From Crossaster papposus (lineage: Eukaryota > Echinodermata > Asteroidea > Velatida > Solasteridae), in contig JBAIAA010000117.1 of the NCBI GenBank assembly GCA_037893245.1, positions 2,852,001 through 2,916,000 on the forward strand: a DNA stretch of 64,000 nt, written 5' to 3'. Position numbers and translations under genes: made by a program. Shown here piece after piece: positions 32,414 to 42,681 of this stretch. Position 1 is the stretch's first letter. The number at the start of each line of letters is the position of its first letter. The notes beneath the pieces were generated by a model. The model ran no database searches, was not told the origin of the DNA, and saw only the letters and a list, made by a program, of their open reading frames with translations.

Positions 32414-35251
32414 ATGAACTCTAATATTGACCCAGACTTAAATTTTCATATTCCTGACAATAACTGTAATTACTATGATCAGGATGAATTTTTGGATAAT
32501 TTTAAAAGTTACATTGGTACGAAGCTGCTGCACTTAAATGCTCGTAGTCTACCTAGAAATATATCAAGCATTATTCAATACCTAAATCTTTTACAAAATA
32601 GTTTTACAGTTATTGGAATATCGGAAACCTGGTTAACTGATATACAAGACCCTTTGATACAAATACCAAACTATGTTATTGAAGGTACTTGTAGACAAAA
32701 CAAAAGAGGTGGTGGTGTTGCACTTTATATAAAACAGGATTTAGTTTATATAAATCGTACTGACCTATGTTTTAATAACCCTGATATTGAATCATGCTTT
32801 ATTGAACTTGTTAATACCGGTAAGGCAAATATTATCATTGGTATTGTTTATAAGCCACCCTGCATATCATGTACTGACTTTATTGAATGTACTGATACAG
32901 TTCTGTCACATATAGACAGCGAGAACAAAAAGTGTTACATTTTGGGCAATTTTAATATAAACTTACTGGAGTATGATACTGATAATAGCGTACAAGCATT
33001 CATGAATACCCTTTTATCTCATTCATTTTTTCCCACCATAGACAAACCAACCAGGATTACTGATGATAGTGCAACACTTATTGATAATATTTTTACCAAT
33101 GTTTATCAAGACCAACCTGCTGGTATTTTGTCCACTGATATTAGTGACCATCTTCCCATATTTTTAATTATTGAAAACCTTACTAAAAAAGTCCGACCGG
33201 ATAGTAAATGTAAAAAGCGTGACTTTAACAATAGTAATGTTGATCATTTTATTCATGACTTGAATGATACTGAGTGGGACTGTATAACTTCTATAAACGA
33301 TATCCACAGTATGTATAACACGTTTTTATTACATATTAAACAACTTTATAATAAAAACTTTCCTCTGCACGAGGTAAAATGTCGCTATGATAAACTCAAA
33401 TCCCCATGGTTAACTGATGGTATTTATAACTCGATAAGGCGTAAGAATTACTTGTACAAAAAGTATTTGAAAAACCCTACTCCGCGAAATAAATCTACTT
33501 ATACTAGCTTTAAAAATAAACTTAACTCTCTGATTAAATTATCCAAAAAGAATTATCTATATAAAAAATTCAATGAAGTAAAAAATAATATAAAAGGTAC
33601 GTGGAATGTAATTAATTCTCTTTTAAATAAGCGTAAACAAAAAAGTAGCTCCTATTTTAACCATGATGGCATTAACATTACGAACGACACCGAAATTGCT
33701 GATTCATTTAACAACTATTTTGTTAATATTGGCAACAGTCTTTCTAGTGGACTACCATTATGTAACACCTCTTTTCATTCATTTTTAAATACCCGATGTT
33801 CGAATTCATTCTTCTTGTCACCTATTACCCAAGAGGAGATTGTGGACAATATTAACAAAATTCCTTCTGGCAAGGCCCCTGGTTTCGACGCTTTGAATTC
33901 TTTTGTAATAAAACAGGCAAGGTATTCGTTAGCAAAGCCTTTAGCTATTATTTTTAATAAATGTCTAACAGCAGGAGTATTTCCCGATAGCTTAAAAATA
34001 GCCCAAGTTATACCAATCTACAAAAAAGGTTGTAGACATGATATTACTAATTATAGACCAATTTCAGTTCTGTCGACATTCTCCAAGTTATTTGAAAGGC
34101 TTATATACATTAGGTTAATATCTTTTATTAACAAGAATGATATTCTTTCGGAGGCACAATTTGGCTTCAGACAAAACCGGTCAACTGAATTATCAACATC
34201 ATATGTTCTCAGTAAAATATGTAATGCGATCGATCATAATAAATTTTCAATTGGCATATTCCTTGACTTATCTAAAGCATTTGACACAGTCAATCATGAA
34301 ATATTAATAAGTAAGATGGAACATTACGGGGTGCGTGGGATTGCCTTGGACCTATTTAAAAGTTATCTGACTAATAGAAAGCAGTATGTGTCTTATAATT
34401 CTGTAAACTCAACTGATCGTGATATTGTCTGTGGAGTACCACAAGGTTCTGTGTTAGGTCCTCTATTTTTTATTCTTTATATAAATGATATTTGTAACAC
34501 CTCCGACATTATTTCATTTTGCTTATTTGCTGATGACACAAGTTTACTATATACTCACCAAAATGTTGACACTGCTGTTAGAAACCTCAATGTTGAACTT
34601 AAAACAATTAGCACTTGGCTCTTAGCAAACAAATTATGTCTTAACTTATTGAAATCTAACTATATGATTTTCTGTGCCCATCAGTATAAATATTCTCAAT
34701 CTGTTCCTCTAATTTTAAATGAATCAAGGCTAAACCAAGTAACAACTACTAAATTCCTAGGAATAACTATTGATGAGCATCTCACCTGGAGAAACCATAT
34801 TGATGACATAGCGACAAAAATATCTAAAAATGTTGGCATAATGAACCGTCTAAAATATTACCTGCCCAGTAGAATCTTGTTAACTCTGTATAATTCTTTT
34901 GTTTTGCCATATTTAAATTATTCAATCTTGACTTGGGGGGGTTCTTCATCTAAATACAACAAACTGTTTACCTTACAGAAACGAGCAGTCCGAATAGTAT
35001 CAAAAGCTGGCTATCGTGATCATTCCCTTCCTTTATTTACAAACCTGAGTCTTTTACAGTTTTATGACCTGTACTATTTTAATTTAGGCAAATTGATGTA
35101 TAAATTTAAAACCAATGTATTACCCCGTTGTTTTAATTCATTCTTCATGTTAACCTCTGACATTCATTTGTATAATACCCGAAGTACTGCCAAGAACAAT
35201 TTTTATGTCCAGTTTAGCCGAACAGAGTTGTGTAAAAATAGTGTTTTTTAG
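32414..35251 (+). CDS. LINE ORF2: endonuclease and reverse transcriptase
   Basis: 945 codons, uninterrupted. The N-terminal APE-type endonuclease is seen in KLLHLNARSLPRN, VIGISETWL, GGGVALYIK, and later TDISDHLPIFLII (the SDH catalytic motif). The reverse transcriptase in the middle carries IPSGKAPGFDALNS, NYRPISVLSTFSKLFE, DILSEAQFGFRQNRST, GIFLDLSKAFDTVNH, CGVPQGSVLGPLFF and the catalytic FADDTSL. The C-terminal part (TWGGSSSKYNKLFTLQKRAV) matches the jockey/CR1 layout. It performs target-primed reverse transcription. The translation ends at 35251, followed by AT-rich 3' sequence with further LINE-like residue KSSNSLSIFVKKLKFYLL in another frame, so the extreme C terminus may be lost by a frameshift. 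Confidence 0.88.
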   Translation: MNSNIDPDLNFHIPDNNCNYYDQDEFLDNFKSYIGTKLLHLNARSLPRNISSIIQYLNLLQNSFTVIGISETWLTDIQDPLIQIPNYVIEGTCRQNKRGGGVALYIKQDLVYINRTDLCFNNPDIESCFIELVNTGKANIIIGIVYKPPCISCTDFIECTDTVLSHIDSENKKCYILGNFNINLLEYDTDNSVQAFMNTLLSHSFFPTIDKPTRITDDSATLIDNIFTNVYQDQPAGILSTDISDHLPIFLIIENLTKKVRPDSKCKKRDFNNSNVDHFIHDLNDTEWDCITSINDIHSMYNTFLLHIKQLYNKNFPLHEVKCRYDKLKSPWLTDGIYNSIRRKNYLYKKYLKNPTPRNKSTYTSFKNKLNSLIKLSKKNYLYKKFNEVKNNIKGTWNVINSLLNKRKQKSSSYFNHDGINITNDTEIADSFNNYFVNIGNSLSSGLPLCNTSFHSFLNTRCSNSFFLSPITQEEIVDNINKIPSGKAPGFDALNSFVIKQARYSLAKPLAIIFNKCLTAGVFPDSLKIAQVIPIYKKGCRHDITNYRPISVLSTFSKLFERLIYIRLISFINKNDILSEAQFGFRQNRSTELSTSYVLSKICNAIDHNKFSIGIFLDLSKAFDTVNHEILISKMEHYGVRGIALDLFKSYLTNRKQYVSYNSVNSTDRDIVCGVPQGSVLGPLFFILYINDICNTSDIISFCLFADDTSLLYTHQNVDTAVRNLNVELKTISTWLLANKLCLNLLKSNYMIFCAHQYKYSQSVPLILNESRLNQVTTTKFLGITIDEHLTWRNHIDDIATKISKNVGIMNRLKYYLPSRILLTLYNSFVLPYLNYSILTWGGSSSKYNKLFTLQKRAVRIVSKAGYRDHSLPLFTNLSLLQFYDLYYFNLGKLMYKFKTNVLPRCFNSFFMLTSDIHLYNTRSTAKNNFYVQFSRTELCKNSVF

Positions 35252-35686
35252 CGTGGCACTTTATATTGGAATAGCTTAGACGAGTCTTTAAAATCATCAA
35301 ACTCCCTCTCTATATTTGTTAAAAAGCTGAAATTCTATCTTCTTGATTCACATCTATATAATTAGTTATAATTTATCAAATTAATTTATGTGGTTTTGTC
35401 TCTCACCAGCCTGTGTTTTCCAGTGTGTGTTTCGTTATATTGTTTGTTTACGTATAATGTCCTTTGTCCTGTGTGTTGACCATATAGATTGTCTGTCAAT
35501 AGGTTAGGGTACAAAAGCAATGCGCTTCACCTTATACCTAAATGTTGTCATTAATTTGGTTATAATTTTATACTTCTGTATATAATTATAATTAGATCAT
35601 TTAATTGTTTACTCTTTGTTAAAGTGAATTCTGTTTTCTTCTATTCTGTGCTAATGGCAGCGTTGAAATAAATGTACTACTACTAA

Positions 35687-36110
35687 ATGGTAGTAAATGC
35701 AATATTCAAGAAGCCTGGGAAATACCAAGGAAGTGGAATTATCGAGGGACTGCAACAGAATAATATAACTGACAGAGGAATCTTGGTGGCGCGAACTTTA
35801 GTCAATGCCGAAGCAAGTTTATTACCAGTTCGTCTGATGAACATTGGAGATCACGCCACAACAGTACAAGAAGGAACAGTGGTTGGATTATTTTCTTCCG
35901 TTGATGAGAACTCCATAACTACATCAATACGTGAGGAAACTAACTTCAATACAATTCGAGCCATGACTGAAATGGAAATGGAGATTCCAGAACATTTACA
36001 AGAGTTGTGGAAGGACAGTGCCGAGAATCTAAATCAAGCAGAACAAGAAGCTCTGGCCCAACTGTTAGTCAAGTATCAAGATGTTTTCTCGAAGGGGGAC
36101 TTCGATATTG
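35687..36110 (+). pseudogene. pol: Element A pol segment between protease and RT
   Basis: The segment GSGIIEGLQQNNITDRGILV, ARTLVNAEASLLPVRLMNIG and then LLVKYQDVFSKGDFDI is the spacer that leads to the RT of Gypsy pol. It runs directly into the LTR of element B at 36111. The next RT sequence of element A appears only at 42682 and starts well inside the RT domain, so about 130-140 residues of RT are missing. Confidence 0.75.
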
Positions 36111-36926
36111 TGTTACGGTCCGGAAAGTGCCAGACTAAAACAATACACAAATAAAGATGGAAACTCCCCAAACGCAACAAGGAGTCAAACAAGACCACAC
36201 TGATGTAAAGAACAATGACTATCATTTATGGATTCATCCCAAAATCAAAACAGATGCACTATGATTAGGTTGGGCTAATAATAATATTATCACAGTGAGA
36301 TCTTAAACTTTACAAATGAAATCTTATACAAAAGATACACAAAAGCTCATTCGAGAATAATATGACGAGGACTTGAACTTGAAGCTTGAGACTGAGAGTC
36401 ATGGAGGAATAAGTGTCTGTCCCGGGTAAATCCAGCGATGGGCACTCCTCAGATATAGAGCTGGAAGTTGCCGAGACAAACACAGTTTCGACATGGAGGT
36501 AAGTTTCTTTCTCTCAAGAAACAACGGCCAACTGCACACGGTGTTCGGGTAGCGTGTAGATTCCCGGCACATGTCATGGTGATTATTCTCCGTCAAACAC
36601 TCCCAGTACTTCCCATGATCCAACGTCGGTGTCACAAGTCCCGTCCAATACGTGAGGCAGACCCTCCTTTGTGCCTGGTGACTGCACCTTGATCACGTCA
36701 GGAGACCTGATCCCAGTTCAACATTTATTGCATCTTCAACATTTGGAGAAACGTGCGATGACGCCGCCATTTTTCTTCTCTCTCCCAGTCGGGGCGCCCC
36801 CTGTCGGCCATGCCAGAATTAAACCGGCCAGTCATGAATATTTAGATTATATTAGCTTCTAGGCAAGTTTCCTTAGAAAATATAGTAACAAATTATAGAT
36901 CAATCTCCCTAATTCTTGTTTGTACA
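36111..36926 (-). repeat. Element B 3' LTR
   Basis: On the minus strand it begins TGTACAAACAAGAATTAGGG and ends CCGGACCGTAACA. It is preceded on the minus strand by a polypurine tract. 816 bp. Confidence 0.9.
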
Positions 36927-37108
36927 TAACATCTCCCCCCTAAAAGAAGTGAAAATTTACAGGGGAAATTTTCGCTTATACTCTTTACGTAATTCACAAT
37001 AAAGGTGAATTAAAACTTTCACAGTAATACACAGTTAAAAGTTATGAAAAACAAAACAAAAGTACATGTACTCTGATCAACTTGGTACTGGCGATGGAGT
37101 GCAAACTT

Positions 37109-37492
37109 CTAAACTCTAGACAGAGCGTCTGCAATAACATTGTTTTTTCCGGCAATGTGCATAATCTTGAGTGGATATGGTTGCAAAATCAAACTCCATC
37201 GAAATAATCTCTGATTCTTGGTCTTGAATTTGTCTAAGAACACAAGTGGATTATGATCAGTGTAAATTATGGTTTCTTCAGCACCATTTGTCACATACAC
37301 TTCAAAGTGTTGGAGAGCAAGTACCAGACCCAACGCTTCCTTTTCGATGGTTGAATATTTGGTCTGGTGTTTGTTCAGTTTCTTAGAGAAGTAACTGATC
37401 GGTCGTTCAATGCCTAACTCATCATCTTGGAGCAAAACGGCTCCAACACCAACATCACTGGCGTCAACGGCTATTTTTGAACGCCTTGTCAA
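37109..37492 (-). pseudogene. pol: Element B RNase H domain
   Basis: KIAVDASDVGVGAVLLQDD, EKEALGLVLALQHFEVYV, IIYTDHNPLVFL and NNVIADALSRV are the conserved RNase H blocks of Gypsy pol, with the D, E, D residues present. It degrades RNA in the RNA-DNA hybrid. It is joined to RT by a one-base length difference in an A run at about 37480, which breaks the frame. Confidence 0.85.
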
Positions 37493-38720
37493 AATTAGGC
37501 GCGGCCAAAACTGGTTCGTTTGTCAGAATGGCTTTCAACTTGTCAAATGCATTTTGGCATGAGTCGGACCAAACAAACTTGACATTTTTCTGCAAGAGTT
37601 TAGTCAGTGGAGTGGCAATAGTGCTGAAGTTTGGAACAAACTTTCTGTAAAATCCACTCATTCCAAGAAATCGCATAAGTTCTCTCTTCCCAGTGGGAAT
37701 GGGAAAGTCCTGAATGGCTTGTGTTTTTGCCATCCGGGGCAGCACGCGACCCTGACCAACCACGTGACCTAAATATGTCACAGTAGCTTTGGCAAATTCA
37801 CTTTTCTTCAAGTTTATCACCAAATTGGCTTCATAAAGACGGTCAAATAGGGCATTCAAGTGTTTCAGGTGGTCTTCCCAGCTATCACTGTACACCAAAA
37901 TGTCATCAATGTAGACAACACAGTTTTCAAGCCCAGAAATGATTGTACTCATCATCCTCTGGAAAGTAGCCGGGGCGTTTTTCATCCCAAACGGCATCAT
38001 TTTGCACTGGTACAGACCATCGGGTGTCACAAACGCTGAAATTTCTTTGGCTTGGTCAGTCAAGGGCACTTGCCAATAACCCTTTAACAGGTCTATTTTA
38101 CTGACAAATGCAGAGTGTCCCACTCGATCAATACAGTCTTCTAATCGAGGTATCGGAAAAGAGTCACTCTTAGTTCCTGCATTGACCTTTCGATAGTCGA
38201 TGCAGAATCTAAGTGTACCGTCAGATTTTGATACCATGACAATGGGAGAGCTCCAAGAACTCTGACTTGGTTCTATAATGTCATTCTCTAACATGAAGTT
38301 AATTTCTTCCCGAACTTTTGACAACTTTGTCGGGTTGAGCCGATAGGGTGCCTGCTTTATAGGTCTTGTATCCCCTACATCGACATCATGAACTGCAACT
38401 GAAGTACGACCTGGTTTATCAGAACAAACCCGCTTGCACCTCTGGAGCAGGTTTGATAGGTCTTGTCGTTGGTCAATGCTCAAATGGCCAATGATGTTGT
38501 CTAAGTCGGCCATAATTTCAGAATTTGAAAGCTGAACAGTTAGAAACTCAAGTTCGGAAGCTTTTGTCTCATTGTCATTTTGTGGTTGTTCACTATTTGG
38601 CTCAATAACAGTTATCCCCACAGGCTGGCCAGAATTATTGCGCTCGTAATATCTCTTGAGCATGGCAAACTCTTTGGCTCTTTCGTCGGTCTGGGGTACT
38701 GATGACGTAATTGACGTCAT
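37464..38720 (-). pseudogene. pol: Element B reverse transcriptase
   Basis: Gypsy-type RT with LENDIIEPSQSSWSSPIVMV, LRFCIDYRKVNAGTKSD, KIDLLKGYWQVPL, MPFGMKNAPATFQR and the catalytic YIDDIL, then the connection domain (RFLGMSGFYRKFVPNFS). All RT blocks are intact. It lies downstream of integrase, the reverse of the normal Gypsy order. A one-base shift separates it from the integrase frame near 38660 (the LKRYYER stretch continues the integrase tail in another frame). Confidence 0.88.
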
Positions 38721-39849
38721 TCAGTTTCTTTTTGACACAGTAAGGCCCACTAAACTTGGCTTTAAGGGGCTCGCCAGGCAGAGGCAACAACACTAGAACT
38801 TTCTCGCCGGGCTTAAAGATGCGGACTTCGGATTTCTTGTCTGCTCTTGTCTTCATGACCCGTTGAGATTCCTTAAGGTGTTCTTGAGCGATAGAACAGG
38901 CTCTTGATAACCTCTCCTTGATGTTCGACACATAGTCGAGTAGATTGGTCTCGTCATCCTCTGCCAGGAACTTCTCCTTGATGAGTTTTAAAGGCCCCCT
39001 CACCTCATGACCGTAGACTAACTCGAACGGAGTAAAACCAGTCGATTCATTCGGGGAGTCCCTCGTGGCAAATAACTGAAAGGGAATTCCTTTGTCCCAA
39101 TCTTCTGGAAAATCCTTGCAGTAAGCTCTCATCATATTTTTGAGGGTTTGGTGGTACCTCTCCAGAGCTCCTTGGGACTGCGGGTGATACGCGGATGACT
39201 TTATCTGCTTTATCCCCATCTCACGCATAACTTTTTGAAACACACCCGACATGAAGTTAGACCCCTGGTCGGACTGCACTTCTTTCGGCAGTCCATATCT
39301 TGTGAAAAACTGCATAAGAGCCTCAACAACAACTTTAGCTGTGATTCTCCTCAATGGAATGGCCTCAGGAAATCTAGTTGACAAATCCATGATGGTCAAC
39401 AAAAACTGATGTCCAGACTTCGTCCGTGGCAGAGGGCCAACACAATCCACGAGGACTCTCGTAAATGGCTCATCAAATGCAGGAATTGGAATCATCGGTG
39501 CAGGCTTAATTGATGGTTGAGGCTTTCCCACCATCTGACATGTATGGCACGTCCTGCAGAATTTGACCACATCTTGGTGTAGCTTCGGCCAATAAAAATG
39601 TGCCATGACTTTAGACCGAGTCTTTCTTATGCCAAGATGACCTGCAACCGGAATGTCATGGGCGATTCTCAGGATATCGTCACGGTAGCAAGGAGGAACA
39701 ACAATTTGATAAACAATGGTCCATTTTTCATCAGCTGGTCTCCGGGTAGGTCTCCATTTCCTCATCAACACGCCTGATTTGAAGTAGTAGCATTCTGGAA
39801 CCTTTTGAGCTTCTTCTTCAGAACACGCTATCTGGGCGAGCTTTCTCAA
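38635..39849 (-). pseudogene. Element B integrase, upstream of RT
   Basis: The HHCC zinc-binding region is seen in HLGIRKTRSKVMAHFYWPKL and CRTCHTCQMVGK. The catalytic core has D, D and E in LVDCVGPLPRT, VQSDQGSNFMSG and HPQSQGALERYHQ; the C-terminal part contains FKPGEKVLVLLP and FSGPYCVKK. It inserts element cDNA into the chromosome. The open frame extends upstream of 39849 (to the end of gag at about 39900) in the +1 frame relative to gag, so expression would need a frameshift or the copy carries one more lesion. Confidence 0.88.
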
Positions 39850-39895
39850 ATCCAGGTCCGCTTTCTGATGTTCTATCAGCGAGGAACGGCTAAAC

Positions 39896-41737
39896 TTAGC
39901 ATCTTGAGACCCTTCCCTTATCTTCTAAATTATTGAAGAAAGTTTCAGCCAACCAAATACCAGAGTCGTCCTCTATGGGCACTGACTCCGCAGCATCCTT
40001 CCGCATCTGCTTCGTTCGAGATCTCGTCACTGCACACTTGGGGAAGACGTCTGGAAACTTTTCTTCCAAAGACTGAACTTCTGGCGCCTCCACAGGTTCA
40101 CCAGAAACAATAGGGGATGCCGACACTTTGCCTCCCGCGACGTCGTTGCCTAGCAAAAATCCAACACTTTTCATCGGTAGACTAGGAACCACTCCAACAA
40201 CCACAGGGCCAGTGAACAAATCACATCTCAACTTCACCCTATGCAACGGGACAGGCATATAATTTCCCCCAATACCTTGAATCAACATTTTCGCATTAAG
40301 CGAACTCTCTGGAGACAATGACATTACGTCCTCCAGCATCAGTGATTGTGACGCGCCTGTATCTCTCAGAATAACAACTGGACTGCAGGCTTCATCCGTC
40401 GTGCTGGACACATCACCATGATAAACAAAATCCTTGTAGATTTCATCAACCTGGTCGATTTTATCAACCACCTTCAAAGAAGAACCACGGTCGCCATCGA
40501 CCTCACCAGACTTCTCGCAAAGAAGAATGTCCTTGCCGACAAAAGCAACGGGCTTCCCAAAACGCTCACGTTCATCAGCCATGAACTTGAAGCACCTCGA
40601 CTTCGAGTGACCTTTCTTGTGACAATATTCACATGGAGGGAAATTAATCTTCTTTCGGTCCTCCTTGGCTTCCCTTGGCGATGAATACTTCCCTGGCGGC
40701 GCAAGATTTCCAGTGCTAGATTGTGCCTCAAACCCTGACTTGCCCTTCTCATTATCACTGTATTTGTAGAATTTCTTTGGCTGGAAATTAGTGTTATTCC
40801 TGCTCATTTTGTGAATTAGGTCATATTCGTCGGCTATTACTGCAGCTTTGTTTAATTTAGAGATCTGGTGCTCTTCTAGATGAATTTTAATACTCTGGGG
40901 AACACCGTTTTTAAACTCTTCCATGAGTACAACCTCTTTCAACTCCACATAATTCTTCTCATTCTTTAGCGATTGATACCAACGATCAAAACCAATTTCC
41001 TTCTGTCTCGCGAATTCAACGTAGGTTTGGGCAAACGATTTAGTCAATTTACGAAATTTTTGCCGATAGGCCTCTGGAACTAGCTCATAAGCATTCAGTA
41101 AGGCTGCTTTCATAGTAGCATAATTACTACACTGGTCCTTTGAAAGTGTGGCATACACTTTCTGAGCTTTACCTACAAATGTGCTCTGCAAGAGCAAAGG
41201 CCAAAATTTCTCGGGCCAACCGATACTTTCTGCAGTTTTCTCGAAAGACAGAAAATATGTATCAACATCATGTTCGTTGAACTTTGGCACCAACCTTACG
41301 TTTTTCGCCAGATCAAAGTTATTTGGAAATTTTCCCTGGTCAGAGTTTTTCTGTGTACCAATCTCGAGTTCTTTCATTTTTAGCTGATGTTCGAGTTCAA
41401 GCTTTCTCATTTCAAATTCTCTATCTTTTTCTTGCCTTTCTCTTTCCTTGTCGTTTTCTTGCCTTTCAAATTCAAGTCTGAGCTTTTCTTTTTCCAGCTC
41501 AATTTTGGCAAGTTCAATATCTCGATCAACACTTTGTGGATATTCTGTCCCGTCTAGATTTAACTTCTCCGCGAGAACATTCACCAGCTTGTGCTTCTTA
41601 GTACTTCGAGAAACTTCTAGATTAAGAAATTTGGCAAGTTCGTGCAACTCATCTTTAGTTAACTGCTGTAACTTAGTGAGTGACAAATCTTCAGATTCTG
41701 CGAAAGCTTGCACTTCGAACTGACTGGTACTAGCCAT
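39896..41737 (-). CDS. gag: Element B gag-protease, 613 aa
   Basis: ATG at 41737. Residues about 20-60 form a SAP-like helix pair (LQQLTKDELHELAKFLNLEV); about 75-135 is a charged coiled coil; the gag core follows (VPKFNEHDVDTYFLSFEKTA); then a CCHC-like knuckle CEYCHKKGHSKSRC. The aspartic protease motif is RDTGAS within VVILRDTGASQSLML. The frame is open to the stop at 39896. Such gag proteins form the virus-like particle; the protease matures it. Confidence 0.87.
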   Translation of the reverse strand: MASTSQFEVQAFAESEDLSLTKLQQLTKDELHELAKFLNLEVSRSTKKHKLVNVLAEKLNLDGTEYPQSVDRDIELAKIELEKEKLRLEFERQENDKERERQEKDREFEMRKLELEHQLKMKELEIGTQKNSDQGKFPNNFDLAKNVRLVPKFNEHDVDTYFLSFEKTAESIGWPEKFWPLLLQSTFVGKAQKVYATLSKDQCSNYATMKAALLNAYELVPEAYRQKFRKLTKSFAQTYVEFARQKEIGFDRWYQSLKNEKNYVELKEVVLMEEFKNGVPQSIKIHLEEHQISKLNKAAVIADEYDLIHKMSRNNTNFQPKKFYKYSDNEKGKSGFEAQSSTGNLAPPGKYSSPREAKEDRKKINFPPCEYCHKKGHSKSRCFKFMADERERFGKPVAFVGKDILLCEKSGEVDGDRGSSLKVVDKIDQVDEIYKDFVYHGDVSSTTDEACSPVVILRDTGASQSLMLEDVMSLSPESSLNAKMLIQGIGGNYMPVPLHRVKLRCDLFTGPVVVGVVPSLPMKSVGFLLGNDVAGGKVSASPIVSGEPVEAPEVQSLEEKFPDVFPKCAVTRSRTKQMRKDAAESVPIEDDSGIWLAETFFNNLEDKGRVSRC

Positions 41738-41868
41738 GATTATGTACGTAAACTACAATAACCAGCAAGCAACAATACACTAAATGTGTGATCCTGTTTG
41801 ACACATCGCTAGCACAAAATTGCAAAGTTGTGCCTATTTTGGTTCGTTTCCCGGACAGGCCCCCAATT

Positions 41869-42681
41869 TGTTACGGTCCGGAAAGTGCCAGACTAAAACA
41901 ATACACAAATAAAGATGGAAACTCCCCAAACACAACAAGGAGTCAAACAAGACCACACTGATGTAAAGAACAATGACTATCATTTATGGATTCATCCCAA
42001 AATCAAAACAGATGCACTATGATTAGGTTGGGCTAATAATAATATTATCACAGTGAGCTCTTAAACTTTACAAATGAAATCTTATACAAAAGATACACAA
42101 CAGCTCATTCGAGAATAATATGACGAGGACTTGAACTTGAAGCTCGAGACTGAGAGTCATGGAGGAATAAGTGTCTGTCCCGGGTAAATCCAGCGATGGG
42201 CACTCCTCAAATATAGAGCTGGAAGTTGCCGAGACGAACACAGTTTCGACATGGAGGTAGGTTTCTTTCTCTCAAGAAACAACGGCCAACTGCACACGGT
42301 GTTCGGGTAGCGTGTAGATTCCCGGCACATGTCATGGTGATTATTCTCCGTCAAACACTCCCAGTACTTCCCATGATCCAACGTCGGTGTCACAAGTCCC
42401 GTCCAATACGTGAGGCAGACCCTCCTTTGTGCCTGATGACTGCACCTTGATCACGTCAGGAGACCTGATCCCAGTTAAACATTTATTGCATCTTCAACAT
42501 TTGGAGAAACGTGCGATGACGCCGCCATTTTTCTTCTCTCTCCCAGTCGGGGCGCCCCCTGTCGGCCATGCCAGGATTAAACCGGCCAGTCATAAATATT
42601 TAGATTATATTAGCTTCTAGGCAGGTTTCCTTAGAAAATATAGTAATAAATTATAGATTAATCTCCCTAATTCTTGTTTGT
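41869..42681 (-). repeat. Element B 5' LTR
   Basis: 813 bp, about 98% identical to the other LTR by eye. It lacks the terminal 3 bases (TGT on the minus strand) present in the 3' LTR, exactly at the junction with element A pol, so the junction has lost sequence. Confidence 0.88.

Larger units (their letters stand above)
31240..35685 (+). mobile_element. Jockey/CR1-type LINE inserted in element A
   Basis: Two ORFs (below) with a 3' part ending GTACTACTACTAA, after which element A pol sequence resumes in frame (VVNAIFKKPGKYQGSG). The 5' boundary is approximate, between 31140 and 31310. I could not define a target-site duplication. The element is same-sense with its host. Both ORFs are nearly whole, so the copy is fairly young. 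Confidence 0.75.
36111..42681 (-). mobile_element. Gypsy element B, Gmr1-like, nearly whole
   Basis: Two LTRs (36111-36926 and 41869-42681, about 14 mismatches counted by eye) bracket gag-protease, integrase, reverse transcriptase and RNase H, in that order on the minus strand. Integrase upstream of RT is the Ty1/copia order, but the sequences are Ty3/Gypsy, as described for Gmr1 elements. The primer-binding region after the 5' LTR reads TTGGGGGCCTGTCCGGGA; the polypurine tract TTTTAGGGGGGAGATG precedes the 3' LTR. The insertion lies in element A pol. Confidence 0.88.
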
